A stretch of DNA of 64,000 nucleotides from Pseudomonas sp. Tri1 (GCF_017968885.1 NZ_CP072913.1:3022001-3086000), one strand, 5' to 3'; numbered from the stretch's first letter, positions 21,201-26,000 are shown. A program made the numbers and translations. Notes: generated by a model from the letters alone, not told the origin.

Positions 21201-22845
21201 GCATTACCTGCGCAAGCAGGGCGTGCATGCGGATTCGCGCGTGGCGATCTGTGTCCAGCGCAGCGCCGAGATGGTGGTCGGGCTGCTGGCGATTCTCAAG
21301 GCGGGCGGTGGTTATGTGCCATTGGATCCGGCTTATCCTGCGGAACGGATTGCCTACATGCTGGCCGACAGCGAGCCGGCTGCGGTGTTGGCCCAGGCAG
21401 CGACCCGAGGGCTCTTGTCGCAGGTCCAGGTGCCACTGATCGACCTGGACGCCGGCCCTTGGCAAGACGAGTCGGAACATACTCCGCAGGTCAGCGAACT
21501 GACGCCGGCCCACCTGGCCTACGTGATCTACACCTCCGGCTCCACCGGCTTGCCCAAAGGCGTGATGGTCGAACATCGCGGCTTGCGCAACCTGCTGGAC
21601 TGGTACCTCGAAGACCTGGCGTTCGATGCTGGCGATGCCGTGCTGCTCGCGTCCTCCTACAACTTCGACCTGACCCAGAAAAACATCCTCGCGCCACTGC
21701 TGGTCGGCGCCACGCTGCACCTGGCCGAAGAACCCTTCAACCCCGGCGCCATCGTCGCGCAGATCGCCGACGCCGGCATCACGCACCTCAACATGTCGCC
21801 CAGCGCCTTCCACGCGCTGGTGGATGCCGACCATCAGCAAGCCCTTGCCTGTCTGAAACGGGTGGTGTTGGGCGGTGAGCCGATCCAGCTCGCCATGCTG
21901 GAAAAACTCCCTCTGCCACGGCCAACGGTGATCAACAGCTACGGGCCGACCGAGTGCAGTGACGTGGTCGCCTGGTACACCGCTGATAGCGATCTCGAGA
22001 CCTACCGGCACCAGTCGATCCCGATTGGCCGACCGATCCGCAACATGCAATTGCATGTACTGGACAGCCACGGGCAGTTGCTGCCGGTGGGCGTACCCGG
22101 TGAGATCCACATCGGCGGTATCGGAGTCGCGCGCGGTTACCTCAACCTGCCGCAGCTCAGCGCCGAGCGCTTTATCGCCGACCCGTTCTATGGCAAGGCC
22201 GACGCCCGGCTGTACAAGACCGGCGACATCGGTCGCTGGTTGCCGGACGGCACGTTGCAGTACCTGGGCCGTAACGACGATCAGGTGAAGATCCGCGGGT
22301 TCCGTATCGAACTGGGTGAGATCGAAGCCAAGCTCGCCCAGCACGATACGGTGAAAGAGGCAGCGGTACTGGTCCGTGAGGACGTACCGGGGGAAAAACG
22401 CCTGGTGGCCTATTTCACCGAATACGCGGCGGACGAAGCGGTGGACATCGACGCGCTGCGTACCTGCCTGTTGGCGCAACTGCCGGCCTTCATGGTGCCG
22501 GTGGCCTATGTGCGCCTCGACGCCATGCCGCTGACGCCCAACGGCAAGCTCAACCGCAAAGTGCTGCCAGCACCGGACTTGGATGCCTTCATCACCCGGG
22601 GCTATGAAGCCCCCATCGGTGAAACCGAAATCACACTGGCCCAGTTGTGGGCTGAAGTACTCAACGTAGAGCGCGTTGGCCGCCACGATCACTTCTTCGA
22701 ACTGGGTGGGCATTCCTTGCTTGCCGTCAGCCTGATGGAGCGGATGCGCCAAGAGGGTATGGAAGCGGATGTACGGACGTTGTTCGAGCGGCCCACGCTC
22801 TCGGAATACGCGGCAACGACAGAAAAAATGGAGATTGTCCTGTGA
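1..22845 (+). CDS. Giant NRPS, corpeptin-type, gene 1 (5' end outside window)
   Basis: Cytoplasmic multimodular peptide synthetase, 7614 codons in the window. The frame is open from base 1 and the first residues belong to a carrier-domain linker, so the ATG at 13 is not the start; the true start lies upstream. Order: T, then seven C-A-T modules (C at 277, 3493, 6718, 9934, 13150, 16378, 19636). Every A domain has the YTSGSTG-PKG and TGDL motifs and every T domain has GGHS. Codes predict Ala-Leu-Ala-Val-Val-Thr-X. All seven C domains carry the dual C/E signature HHxxxxxGDPY (HY in C7), so most residues are expected in D form. The protein ends in EKMEIVL, a short acidic tail like those that bind TubC-type docking domains, and its stop overlaps the next start, so gene 2 is the next station. 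No starter C or thioesterase is present here. By analogy with corpeptin, a Dhb-Pro pair of modules would precede. Confidence 0.95.
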   Translation, partial: YEAPMGEVETVLARLWTEVLGVERVGRHDHFFELGGHSLLAVKLIERMRQAGLSADVRVLFGQPTLAALAAAVGGRADIVVPANAISAGCQRITPAMLPLVSLDQPTIDRIVATVPGGVANVQDIYPLAPLQEGILYHHIAAQAGDPYLLQAVFALDSRAQLDGFVQALQAVIDRHDILRTAVLWEGFDQPLQVVLRRTELQLEEPLLDPAQGDVAAQLQALFDPRHCRLDLGKAPLMRLACAWDRVQQRWVAILLFHHIALDHTALDVMQEEMLACLNGEAERLDAAMPYRNYVAQTLLGVSREQHEGFFRDMLGDVEEPTLPFGLREVQGDGRGIEEVKLNLDATLSLRLRRQARLLGVSPAALHHLAWARVLGRLSGREDVVFGTVLLGRMQSGEGSDRALGMFINTLPLRVKVGAEDVCSGVKATHERLTALLGHEHASLALAQRCSGVPASLPLFSALLNYRHSPLQDNDGIERWAGAQVLAVMERTNYPCMLSVDDQGEGFLLSVQTAGAVDARQVGAYMETALASLVEALEFAPQSFVNDLDILPDGERSQLLRDFNATEADYPQQQTIHGLFEEQVQRTPDAVAVVRGEQHLTYRELNERANRLAHYLRTQGVKPDSRVAICVERGIYMVVGLLAILKAGGGYVPLDPAYPLDRIAYMLEDSAPAAVLAQTPTVELLAGASMPVINLDSGLWQDESVRNPVVAELTSAHLAYVIYTSGSTGLPKGVMIEHRNTVNFLTWAHRSFDSQTLAKTLFSTSLNFDLAVYECFAPLTSGGSIEVVTNVLELQQGEHDITLINTVPSALKALLESGGVGEGVDTVNVAGEALKRSLVESLFEQTQVKRLCNLYGPSETTTYSSWVSMAREEGFAAHIGKPVANTQFYLLDEHQQPVPLGVPGEIYIGGAGVARGYLNRDDLTAERFLKDPFSTTPNARMYKTGDLGRYLADGNIEYLGRNDDQVKIRGFRIELGEIEAKLAQATAIKETVVLAREDVPGDKRLVAYFTQHSPDQALDIETLRTHLQAQLPDYMVPMAYVRLDALPLTPNGKLDRKALPAPDLDAVISRGYETPQGETETVLAQIWQDLLGLEQVGRHDHFFELGGHSLLAVSLIERMRQAGLSTDVRVLFNQPTLAALAAAVGHDGNEIDVPANLIPLGCTHITPAMLPLAALSQDAIDRIVATVPGGAGNVQDIYPLAPLQEGILYHHLTAEQGDPYVLQAQFAFDNRERLDAFTQALQGVIDRHDILRTAMAWEGLDEPVQVVWRTASLGVEQVALGAGDGDIASRLKARFDAGQYRLDIRQAPLMCIRFAEDVLNQRWVATLLFHHMALDHTALEVVRHEMQAHLLGQAGQLGEAVPYRNYVAQACLGVSREAHEAFFREMLGTIDEPTLPFGLQDVRGDGSLVEEARQGLATDLSRRLRTQARRLGVSAAALHHLAWAQVLGRVSGREEVVFGTVLMGRMQGGEGADRALGMFINTLPIGVQVGAQSVRDGVLATHARLTGLLGHEHASLALAQRCSGVMAPTPLFSALLNYRHSVAAPIALQTSSAWQGIEALGGEERTNYPLTMSVDDLGEDFSLTALVESRIGAQRVCGYMQVALENLVDALEHAPQTPLHSLAILPLAERKQLLEIWNATGATYTHDPLIHRQFEAQAAAHPQAVAVVYADQALTYCELNARANQVAHRLLALGVCPDDRVAICVERSLEMIVGLLGVLKAGAGYVPVDPAYPAERIGYLLQDSAPVAVLAQTITRGLLAVGSAPVIDLDSGDWQDESVSNPEVPGLEASHLAYVIYTSGSTGLPKGVMVEHRNLSNLVGWHCQAFDVKRGSRTSSVAGFGFDAAAWEIWPSLCAGATLLLPPAHAGSEDVGALLDWWQAQALDVCFLPTPIAEYAFGRDMAHDQLRTLLIGGDRLRKLPADLPFELINNYGPTEATVVATSGRIDASQAVLHIGRPVANTQVYLLDAHLQPVPVGVAGELYIGGAGVARGYLNRAQLTAERFVKNPFSTVQDARMYRTGDLARYLPDGNIDYLGRNDSQLKIRGLRIELGEIEARLGACPGVREAVVVAVGEAPDDQRLVAYYTAHDSLDQALTAERLREQLQVHLPSHMVPAAYMRLDALPLTPNGKLDRRALPVPDSEAYSGRGYEAPQGEVETALARIWSELLKVERVGRHDHFFELGGHSLLAVSLIERMRQAGLSADVGVLFSQSTLAALAAAVGSGREVRVPANLIPLNCEYITADMLPMVDLDQDAIDRIASTVPGGAGNVQDIYPLAPLQEGILYHHLAAERGDPYVLQTQFAFDNRGLLEDFSQALQKVIDRHDILRTSVLWEGLEQPVQVVWRKALLIQQEAILDPADGDVAAQLHERFDSRQNRLEITRAPMLRLVYAHDASHDRWLAMLLFHHMALDHTALEVVQQEMQAYLLGQADQLGVAMPYRNYVAQARLGVSAEAHERFFRDMLGDVDEPTLPFGLQDVQGDGSDIEEARHEVEADLGRRLRAQARQLGVSAASLYHLAWAQVLGRVSGREDVVFGTVLLGRMQGGEGADRALGMFINTLPLRVSVGQTGVRAGVKATHARLTALLGHEHAALALAQRCSGVEAPTPLFSALLNYRHTAVSTSAEALSAWNGIQVLGGEERTNYPLMLSVDDQGEAFSFTVMTPARIGAQRLCGYVQHTLENLVRMLEQTPEAPLHQLAILPASEREQLLVTFNATEADYPQQQTIHGLFEEQVQHTPDAVAVIRGERRLNYRELNERANRLAHYLRTQGVKPDSRVAICVERGIDMVVGLLAILKAGGGYVPLDPAYPLDRIAYMLEDSAPAAVLAQDATVELLAGASMPVINLDSGLWQDESVRNPMVAELTSAHLAYVIYTSGSTGLPKGVMIEHRNTVNFLTWAHRSFDSQTLAKTLFSTSLNFDLAVYECFAPLTCGGSIEVVTNVLELQQGEHDITLINTVPSALKALLESGGLGEGVDTVNVAGEALKRSLVETLFEQTQVKRLCNLYGPSETTTYSSWVSMAREDGFAAHIGKPVANTQFYLLDEHQQPVPLGVPGEIYIGGAGVARGYLNRDDLTAERFLKDPFSTTPNARMYRTGDLGRYLVDGNIEYLGRNDDQVKIRGFRIELGEIEAKLARHDALKETVVLAREDVPGDKRLVAYFTQHSPGEAVEIETLRTHLQAQLPDYMVPVAYVHLDTLPLTPNGKLDRKALPAPDLDALITRGYEAPQGEVEATLAQIWQDLLKVERVGRHDHFFELGGHSLLAVSLIERMRQAGLSADVRVLFNQPTLAALAAAVGGGREIDVPVNGIPFGCERITPDMLTLTSLDQDAIDRIVATVPGGARNVQEIYPVAPLQEGILYHHLSVEQGDPYVLHAQFAFDSRERLDAFTQALQSVIDRHDMLRTAILWEGLDAPRQVVWREARLGLEELVLDPQAGAITQQLQDRFDTRHYALDMSQAPLMRLAFAQDKPNQRWVAMLLFHHIALDHAALKVVQAEMQAYLLGQTDQLDVPVPYRNYVAQARLGGDHEAQEAFFRDMLGDVDEPTLPFGLQQVQEDIEDASLMLDSDLSRRLRRLARQAGVGVASLHHLAWAQVLAQASGKQDVVFGTVLMGRMQGGQGADRALGMFINTLPLRVSVGDQTVKVGVKAVHGQLTALLGHEHASLALAQRCSGVAAPLPLFSALLNYRNSSEQADTEAALSAWHGIETLSGEARTNYPLTLCVDDLGEDFALTVLATSGVGAQRVCAYMATALQSLATALESNPASRLQTLTVLPQAERQQVLTDFNATTRRYPQDRTVHGLFEAQANERPQAIAAIHNTQSLTYAELNHRANRLARYLIGLGVQPGDRVAIALERSLELLVSQLAILKCAAAYVPLDVSAPLERQQFMVQDSGAQVVLTLNTALVPEASRRVDLDTEVFDEASDNLDLTQSAESVAYIMYTSGSTGTPKGVLVPHRAINRLVINNGYADFNTEDRVAFASNPAFDASTLDVWAPLLNGGCVVVVDQDVLLTQARFAALLQEQSVSVLWMTAGLFHQYASGLMAVFSQLRYLIVGGDVLDPAVIGRVLNEGAPAHLLNGYGPTEATTFTTTHEIKTVGEGGIPIGRPIGNTRVYVLDANQQPVPIGVAGELYIGGDGVAKGYLNRPELTAEKFVADPFNADPGALLYRTGDLARWRADGTVDYLGRNDDQVKIRGFRIELGEIEARLSLHDEVKEAVVLVREDAPGEKRLVAYFTPQALDVAPHIETLRTHLQGQLPDYMIPVAYVRLDSLPLTANGKLDRRALPAPDSDAYVSREYEAPQGEVEQLLAQLWAELLRVDQVGRHDNFFELGGHSLLAVTLIERMRQVGLSADVRVLFSQPTLAALGAAIGSGREVTVPVNRIVPACERITPDMLTLIQLDQAAIDRVVATVPGGAPNVQDIYPLAPLQDGILYHHLAADQGDPYVLKTVFELQSRDRLAAFVDALQYVIDRHDILRTSVVWQGFDAPIQVVWREAKLHLEEIALDIAEGEIAAQLQARFDPQHYRLDITQAPLMRLVFAEDAVNQRWVAVLLFHHMALDHTALEVVQQEMQAHLLGQADQLPVAMPYRNYVAQARLGVSQQEHEGFFREMLGDVDEPTLPFGLQDVSGDGQAIEHARQVVEATLSQRLRAQARQLGVSAASLVHLAWAQVLGRVSGKDDVVFGTVLLGRMQGGDGADRALGMFINTLPLRVEVNSQGVREAVKATHARLTGLLGHEHASLALAQRCSGVVAPLPLFSALLNYRHSASAAAEVSNQALAAWQGIEFLSNEEQTNYPLTLSVDDLGDGFMLSALVLQGIGAARICGYMHTALESLVQALEQAPQTPLNRLEILPPAERRQLLVEFNATTRSYPQDRTVHGLFEAQALARPQAIAAVHDAYSLSYAELNRRANRLARHLIGLGVQPGDRVAIALERSLELLVSQLAILKCAAAYVPLDVSAPLERQQFMVQDSGAQVVLTLSTALVPEASRRVDLDTEGFNEASDNLDLTQSAESVAYIMYTSGSTGTPKGVLVPHRAINRLVINNGYADFNTEDRVAFASNPAFDASTLDVWAPLLNGGCVVVIDQDVLLTQERFAALLQEQSVSVLWMTAGLFHQYAAGLMPVFAQLRYLIVGGDVLDPAVIGRVLKEGAPLHLLNGYGPTEATTFTTTHEIKTMGEGGIPIGRPIGNTRVYVLDANCQPVPIGVAGELYIGGDGVAKGYLNRPELTAEKFVADPFSVDPGALLYRTGDLARWRADGTVDYLGRNDDQVKIRGFRIELGEIEARLGQCPGVKDAVVLARQDDAGPKRLVAYVIPESGFTLSVQDLRASLAASLADYMLPSAFVVLPAFPLTANGKLDRRALPAPDAEAYASREYEAPVGEIEETLAQIWADVLKVEQVGRHDHFFELGGHSLLAVTLIERMRQVGLSADVRVLFSQPTLAALAAAIGSGREVSVPANLIALGCERITPELLPLVNLSQDAIDQIVATVPGRARNVQDIYPLAPLQEGILYHHLAAEQGDPYVLQTQFAFDNRERLDAFIGALQVVIDRHDILRTSVVWEGLDEPVQVVWREVALAPQCIVPEASAGDIATQLASRFDARHYRLDLGQAPLLQLAYARDEAQDRWVAILLFHHLVLDHTALDVMQHEMQMHLLGQDEHLSASVPYRNYVAQARLGMSEEEHEKFFREMLGDIDEPTLPFGLAQVQGDGHGIEEVKGFVDDALSLRLRTQARQLGVSAASLVHLAWARVLAVASGQENVVFGTVLLGRMQGGDGADRALGMFINTLPICVPVDERSVRDAVKTTHARLTGLLGHEHASLALAQRCSDVASPAPLFSTLLNFRHSSLQVTDEGLSAWSGMQMLSSEERTNYPLTLNVDDLGEGFSLTVQVESRIGAQRICDYVQVALQSLVDSLEHAPQTAVRNLAVLPAAEREQLLETWNAPEATYAHDALIHRQFEAQVATQPDAVAVVFEDQALTYGELNAQANQLAHRLLSLGIRPDDRVAICVERGLDMIVGVLGILKSGAGYVPLDPAYPAERIAYMLEDSSPVAIVVHAATQVLLAEESGRVIELDSPALRSQPTVNPQVPGLTSSQLAYVIYTSGSTGLPKGVMVEHRNVARLFSATQPWFEFGPQDVWALFHSFAFDFSVWEIWGALIHGGRLLVVPQLVSRSPQDCYALLCEAGVTVLNQTPSAFRQLIAAQGESDLRHSLRQVIFGGEALETGILKPWYARVANAGTQLVNMYGITETTVHVTYRPLEAADARLTGVSPIGKRIPDLQLYVLDAQREPVPVGVVGEMYVGGAGVARGYLNRPELTQERFIVDTFSGCEGARLYRTGDLGRWLADGSIEYLGRNDDQVKIRGFRIELGEIEATLAACEGVSEALVIAREDTPGDKRLVGYVIAADGAQPSATELRTQLLASLADYMVPSAFVVLEAFPLTTNGKLDRKALPVPDQSAVATREYEAPQGEAETVIAVIWQDLLDLERIGRHDNFFELGGHSLLAVKLIERMRHVGLSADVRVLFGQPTLAALAAAVGGHTEVVVPGNAIPAGCTRITPDMLPLADLDQDAIDRIVAMVPGGVANVQDIYALAPLQEGILYHYIAAAQGDPYLQYVMFAFDSFVHVEHFTQALQAVVSRHDILRTGVLWEGLAEPMQVVWREARLVVESVELDPAAGEVATQLHQRFDPRHYRLDIRQAPLMRVAYAQDPANQRWVGMLLFHHLVDDATSLAVLSAEIEAHMLGQAQRLPASVPYRNYVAQARLGVSREAHERFFRDMLGDVDEPTLPFDLQDVQGDGSGIEEVREEVEADLSRRLRAQARQLGVSAASLYHLVWAQVLGTVSGRDDVVFGTVLVGRMQGGEGADRALGMFINTLPLRVSLGQTGVRAGVKATHARLTALLGHEHASLVLAQRCSGVEAPTPLFSALLNYRHTGAAASAEALSAWDGIQVLGGEERTNYPLTLSVDDQGEAFSFTVMTPARVGAQRLCGYVRQALEGLIQMLEQTPEAPLHQLSILPPSERLKLLAEFNTGGADNPQEQTVLGLFEAQVQRTPDSVAVLHGEHALSYRQLDTRANQLAHYLRKQGVHADSRVAICVQRSAEMVVGLLAILKAGGGYVPLDPAYPAERIAYMLADSEPAAVLAQAATRGLLSQVQVPLIDLDAGPWQDESEHTPQVSELTPAHLAYVIYTSGSTGLPKGVMVEHRGLRNLLDWYLEDLAFDAGDAVLLASSYNFDLTQKNILAPLLVGATLHLAEEPFNPGAIVAQIADAGITHLNMSPSAFHALVDADHQQALACLKRVVLGGEPIQLAMLEKLPLPRPTVINSYGPTECSDVVAWYTADSDLETYRHQSIPIGRPIRNMQLHVLDSHGQLLPVGVPGEIHIGGIGVARGYLNLPQLSAERFIADPFYGKADARLYKTGDIGRWLPDGTLQYLGRNDDQVKIRGFRIELGEIEAKLAQHDTVKEAAVLVREDVPGEKRLVAYFTEYAADEAVDIDALRTCLLAQLPAFMVPVAYVRLDAMPLTPNGKLNRKVLPAPDLDAFITRGYEAPIGETEITLAQLWAEVLNVERVGRHDHFFELGGHSLLAVSLMERMRQEGMEADVRTLFERPTLSEYAATTEKMEIVL
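277..3438 (+). other. Module 1: C(dual)-A(Ala)-T
   Basis: C1 starts at 277 with ITPAMLPL and has the dual C/E motif YHHIAAQAGDPY and active site HHIALDH. A1 starts near 1708. Its pocket residues read D-L-Y-N-N-A-L-T-Y plus the final Lys, one change from the D-L-F-N-N-A-L-T-Y-K code known for alanine. The T1 serine is codon 3325. A1 is one of six closely related Ala domains (A1, A3, A11, A12, A13, A17). Predicted action: transfers the upstream residue, possibly epimerised, onto Ala. Confidence 0.88.
3493..6669 (+). other. Module 2: C(dual)-A(Leu)-T
   Basis: C2 starts at 3493 (YHHLTAEQGDPY; HHMALDH). A2 starts near 4930 and its pocket reads D-A-W-F-L-G-N-V-V-K, identical to a classical leucine code of surfactin and lichenysin synthetases. 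The T2 serine is codon 6553. It is the only Leu module in the window. From memory corpeptin has Ala at the matching position, so this is one of two predicted differences. The A10-side linker uses RRALPVPD instead of the more common RKALPAPD. Confidence 0.88.
6718..9882 (+). other. Module 3: C(dual)-A(Ala)-T
   Basis: C3 starts at 6718 with ITADMLPM (YHHLAAERGDPY; HHMALDH). A3 starts at 8152 with pocket D-L-Y-N-N-A-L-T-Y-K, hence Ala. The T3 serine is codon 9769. The end of C3 and all of A3 (about 7681-9480) match module 11 of gene 2 (33759-35558) without insertions or deletions, although the N-terminal halves of C3 and C11 differ. This points to recombination inside the C domain. Confidence 0.88.
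7681..9480 (+). repeat. C-terminal C plus Ala A domain, copy 1 (module 3)
   Basis: Matches 33759-35558 (module 11) at a constant offset of 26078 bases. Identity is very high from the RVSVGQTG segment of C3 through A3. The N-terminal half of C3 does not share it: C3 has HHMALDH and C11 HHLVDDVTS. Confidence 0.7.
9934..13101 (+). other. Module 4: C(dual)-A(Val)-T
   Basis: C4 starts at 9934 (YHHLSVEQGDPY; HHIALDH followed by AALKV rather than TALEV). The line before it reads IYPVAPLQ instead of IYPLAPLQ. A4 starts at 11362; the pocket reads D-A-L-W-I-G-G-T-F-K, one change from a known valine code. The T4 serine is codon 12985. A4 is nearly the same as A5 and A14. C4 is slightly shorter than its neighbours after the PFGLQQVQ motif, lacking the usual GDG segment. 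Confidence 0.88.
13150..16335 (+). other. Module 5: C(dual)-A(Val)-T
   Basis: C5 starts at 13150; its dual motif is LQDGILYHHLAADQGDPY, the only copy with LQDG instead of LQEG. Active site HHMALDH. A5 starts at 14593, with pocket D-A-L-W-I-G-G-T-F-K, so Val. The T5 serine is codon 16213. From the A3 motif of A5 (15031) through the first half of C6 (about 16890) the sequence is a near copy of 44868-46727 in gene 3, at a constant offset. Confidence 0.88.
15031..16890 (+). repeat. Val-to-Thr module junction, copy 1
   Basis: It runs from the A3 motif of A5 through T5 to the middle of C6. It matches 44868-46727 in gene 3 at a constant offset of 29837 bases with no insertion or deletion seen. Stretches such as the T-C linker around 16325-16450 are identical apart from single bases. 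Confidence 0.75.
16378..19590 (+). other. Module 6: C(dual)-A(Thr)-T, likely source of Dhb
   Basis: C6 starts at 16378 (YHHLAAEQGDPY; HHLVLDH). A6 starts at 17812 with pocket D-F-W-N-I-G-M-V-H-K, the standard threonine code, and the Thr-type run YGITETTVH. The T6 serine is codon 19471. The next C domain (C7) has the altered HHLVDDATS active site seen only after Thr or Ser modules, so the Thr loaded here is the likely precursor of dehydrobutyrine. The corresponding corpeptin residue is Dhb as I recall. Confidence 0.88.
19636..22818 (+). other. Module 7: variant C-A(polar, homoserine?)-T
   Basis: C7 starts at 19636. Its active site is HHLVDDATSLAVL, not HHMALDHTAL, and its dual-type motif reads YHYIAAAQGDPY, with Tyr replacing the second His. 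A7 starts at 21070; the pocket is D-L-K-N-V-G-S-D-V-K. I cannot match this with certainty to a published code. A polar residue is likely, and homoserine fits because corpeptin has Hse after its second Dhb. A10 motif is NGKLNRK instead of NGKLDRK. T7 serine is codon 22714; the protein ends soon after in a docking tail. Confidence 0.8.
22815..22842 (+). other. C-terminal docking tail of gene 1 product
   Basis: After the T7 domain the protein ends with TTEKMEIVL. Short acidic tails of this kind (x-E-I-V-L) bind the beta-hairpin of TubC-type N-terminal docking domains. The next protein begins with such a domain and its hairpin is basic (VVRGRK). The pairing is inferred from sequence and charge. 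Confidence 0.65.
22830..22833 (+). promoter_or_regulatory. Ribosome binding site of gene 2
   Basis: GGAG lies inside the last codons of gene 1 with 8 bases to the GTG at 22842. It supports the GTG start and the 4-base GTGA overlap with the stop of gene 1, an arrangement typical of translational coupling. A second in-frame GTG at 22848 is a less well placed alternative. Confidence 0.6.
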
Positions 22846-23012
22846 GTGTGATCGAACTGTTGGCGACACTAAAAGAAAAAGACGTACAGCTTTCAGTCAA
22901 GGGCGATCAGCTCGTGGTACGGGGACGCAAGCAGTCGCTGAGCGAGCCGGCGGTGCTGGCCTTGCTGCGCGAGCACAAGGCCGCGCTGATCGAGTTGATC
23001 CAGGCTGGACAG
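22842..23012 (+). other. TubC-type N-terminal docking domain, gene 2
   Basis: Residues 1-57 (MSVIELLATLKEKDVQLSV at the start) have the helix, beta-hairpin, helix, helix pattern of TubC_N docking domains: a short helix, two strands around QLSVKGDQLVVRGRK, then SEPAVLALLREHKAALIEL. The second strand is basic (R-G-R-K). Family role: recognise the C-terminal tail of the previous synthetase. The presumed partner is the acidic tail of gene 1. Confidence 0.8.
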
Positions 23013-26000
23013 TACGACGCCAGCAAGGCCGGTGAGGTTGACATTCCGGCCAACCCCATCCCTGCCGGTTGCCCGCACATCACGCCGCAGATGCTGCCGT
23101 TGGTGACCTTGGACCAGGCGGCCATCGACCGTATCGTTGCCACCGTGCCGGGTGGTGCGGCCAATGTGCAGGATATCTACCCGCTGGCACCGTTGCAGGA
23201 GGGCATTCTTTATCACCACCTGACTGCCACCCAGGGCGATCCTTACGTGTTGCAGGCGCAGTTCAGCATTTCTCGGCGCGAACGCCTGGTGGATTTTGTC
23301 GACGCCTTGCAAAGCGTGATCGATCGTCACGACATTCTGCGCACCGCCATCGTCCGCGAAGGGTTGCAAGAGGCGGTGCAGGTGGTCTGGCGCGAGGCCC
23401 GGCTGGGGGTCAAGGACATCAGCGCCGATCTCGTCGAGGGCGACGTCATGGCGCAATTGCAGGCGCGCTTCGATCCTCGTCACTATCGCCTGGACGTCAG
23501 TCAGGCGCCGCTGTTGCTACTGGTGGTCGCCGAAGACCCGGCCAACCAACGCTGGGTCGCCATGCTGCTGTTCCATCACATGGCCCTCGACCACGCGGCG
23601 CTGACCGTTGTGCAGAGTGAAATGCAGGCTTTTCTGATGGGCCAGGCGAGGCAATTGCAGCCCGCTGTCCCTTACCGCAACTATGTCGCTCGGACCCGGC
23701 AGGCCGGCCAGCGCGAGGCCGACGAGAGGTTCTTCCGCCAGATGCTGGGCGACGTCGAGGAACCGACCTTGCCCTTTGGCCAGCAGGATGTGCTGGGCGA
23801 CGGTAGTGCCATCGAAGAAAGTCATCTGACACTGGCCCCAGACCTCAGTCACCGCCTGCGCACGCAGGCACGTCAGTTGGGCGTGAGTGCGGCAAGTATT
23901 TTTCATCTGGCCTGGGCGCAGGTGCTTGGCTGTGTCTCGGGTCGCGAGGACGTGGTGTTCGGCACGGTGATGCTGGGGCGCATGCAGGCCGGCGAAAGCC
24001 TGAGCCGGGCGCTGGGCATGTTCATCAATACCTTGCCGCTGCGCGTGAACGTCGGTGCACAGAATGTGCGCGAAGGGGTGAAAAGCACCCATGGCTGGTT
24101 GAGCCGCCTGCTCAGTCACGAATATGCGTCCCTGGCCCTGGCCCAACGTTGCAGCGGCGTGGCCGCGCCGGCGCCGCTGTTCAGCACATTGCTGAACTAT
24201 CGCCACAGTGCCAGCGCCGCTCAGGAGCTGCCGGCCGAGGTCAGCCTGGCCTGGGACGGTATCGAGGCGCTGGGCGCGGAAGAACGCACCAATTACCCGC
24301 TGATCCTCTCGGTGGACGATTTTTCCGATGACTTCGCCTTGTCGGTGCAAGCCACTGCGCTGATTGGCGCGCAACGCATCGGCGATTACATGCAGGCCGC
24401 CGTCGCAAGCCTGGTCAACGCCTTGGAGTCCGCGCCGGAATCGATGCTCAACAGCCTGTCGTTCCTGCCGGCGTCGGAGCGCGAACGTGTGTTGCTGGCG
24501 TTCAACGACACCGCGCGCGATTATCCCCGAGACCAGCTGATCCACACCTTGTTCCAGGCGCAGGTCGAAGCTCGCCCGGACGCACCGGCCGTACTGCACG
24601 GCAGGCAAGTCCTGACGTATCGTGAACTGAACACACACGCTGAGCGCCTGGCCGGCCACCTGATCGGTCTTGGCCTGCAAGTGGGTGAAACCGTAGCCAT
24701 CCTGCTGCCGCGCTCGCTCGATCTGTTGATCAGTCAATTGGCGGTCCTCAAGTGCGCGGCGGTGTACCTGCCGCTGGACGTCAACGCGCCGGCCGAACGC
24801 CAGCAATTCATGATCCAGGACAGCTGCGCCGTGCTGGCGTTGACCCACAGTACTGAGGTGTTGACCCAGGACATACGCCGGGTGGACCTGGATATTGTTG
24901 ATCTTTCCGAGCTGCCGGCCCACGACGGGCAGCGGCTACAGTCGAGCGAAGCGCCGGCCTACATCATGTACACCTCGGGTTCCACGGGTACGCCCAAGGG
25001 CGTGCTGGTGCCGCATCGGGCGATCAGCCGGCTGGTGATCAATAACGGTTACGCGGATTTCAACGAGCTGGATCGGGTGGCTTTTGCCTCGAACCCGGCC
25101 TTTGATGCCAGCACTCTTGAAGTCTGGGCGCCATTGCTCAACGGTGGTTGTGTGGTGGTGGTCGAGCAGGATGTGCTGCTGGCGCAGGAACGTTTTGCGG
25201 CGCTGCTGAGCGAGCAATCGGTCAGCGTGTTATGGCTGACCGCGGGCCTGTTCCATCAATATGCCGCCGGGTTGATGACTGTATTCAGTCAATTGCGCTA
25301 CTTGATCGTCGGTGGCGATGTGCTCGATCCGGCAGTGATCGCACGCGTCCTGAGAGAAGGTGCGCCAGCCCATCTGCTCAACGGCTACGGCCCCACTGAG
25401 GCGACTACGTTCTCCACCACCTACGAAGTCAAGGCGGTCGGCGAGGGCAGCATCCCGATTGGCCGGCCCTTGGGCAATACCCGGGTCTATATCCTCGATT
25501 CGCAGCTACGGCCTGTGCCACTTGGGGTGGCTGGTGAGCTGTATATCGGTGGCATGGGCGTCGCCAAGGGCTATCTGAACCGACCGGAACTGACCGCCGA
25601 GAAGTTTGTGGTCGATCCATTCAGCCAGGAAGTCCAGGCCCTGATGTACCGCACTGGCGACCTGGGGCGCTTCCTGGCCGACGGCAATATCGAGTACCTG
25701 GGCCGTAACGACGGCCAGGTGAAGATCCGTGGGTTTCGCATTGAACCGGGGGAGATCGAAGCCCGGTTGACCCAGCACGAAGACGTGAAGGATGCGGCGG
25801 TGCTGGTTCGCGAAGACGTTCCGGGCGAGAAACGGTTGGTCGCCTATTTCACCTTGCATTCGAACGATGGTGTAGCCGATATCGAAGTACTGCGCGCGCA
25901 CCTGCAAGCCCGCCTGCCGGACTATATGGTACCGGCCGCCTATGTGCGGCTCGATGCGTTGCCGCTGACCGCCAATGGCAAGCTCGACCGCAAGGCCTTG

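Noticed and set aside
13..22845. ATG at 13 as the start of gene 1
   Set aside because: The frame is open to base 1 and bases 1-240 encode an intact T domain whose linker begins before the ATG, so the gene begins upstream.
19201..22869. Very long antisense open frames (up to 1222 codons here, others at 5755-8841, 16393-19197, 43029-45788, 55989-58994)
   Set aside because: They mirror the coding frame of repeated GC-rich NRPS modules, where third-position G/C removes stops from the opposite strand. Their products have no domain sense and recur wherever the same module type recurs.
22842..23012. N-terminal part of gene 2 as a starter condensation domain for a fatty acid
   Set aside because: Only about 57 residues precede the linker of C8 and they fit a docking domain; C8 itself has the dual signature. 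Lipid loading must occur in the synthetase upstream.
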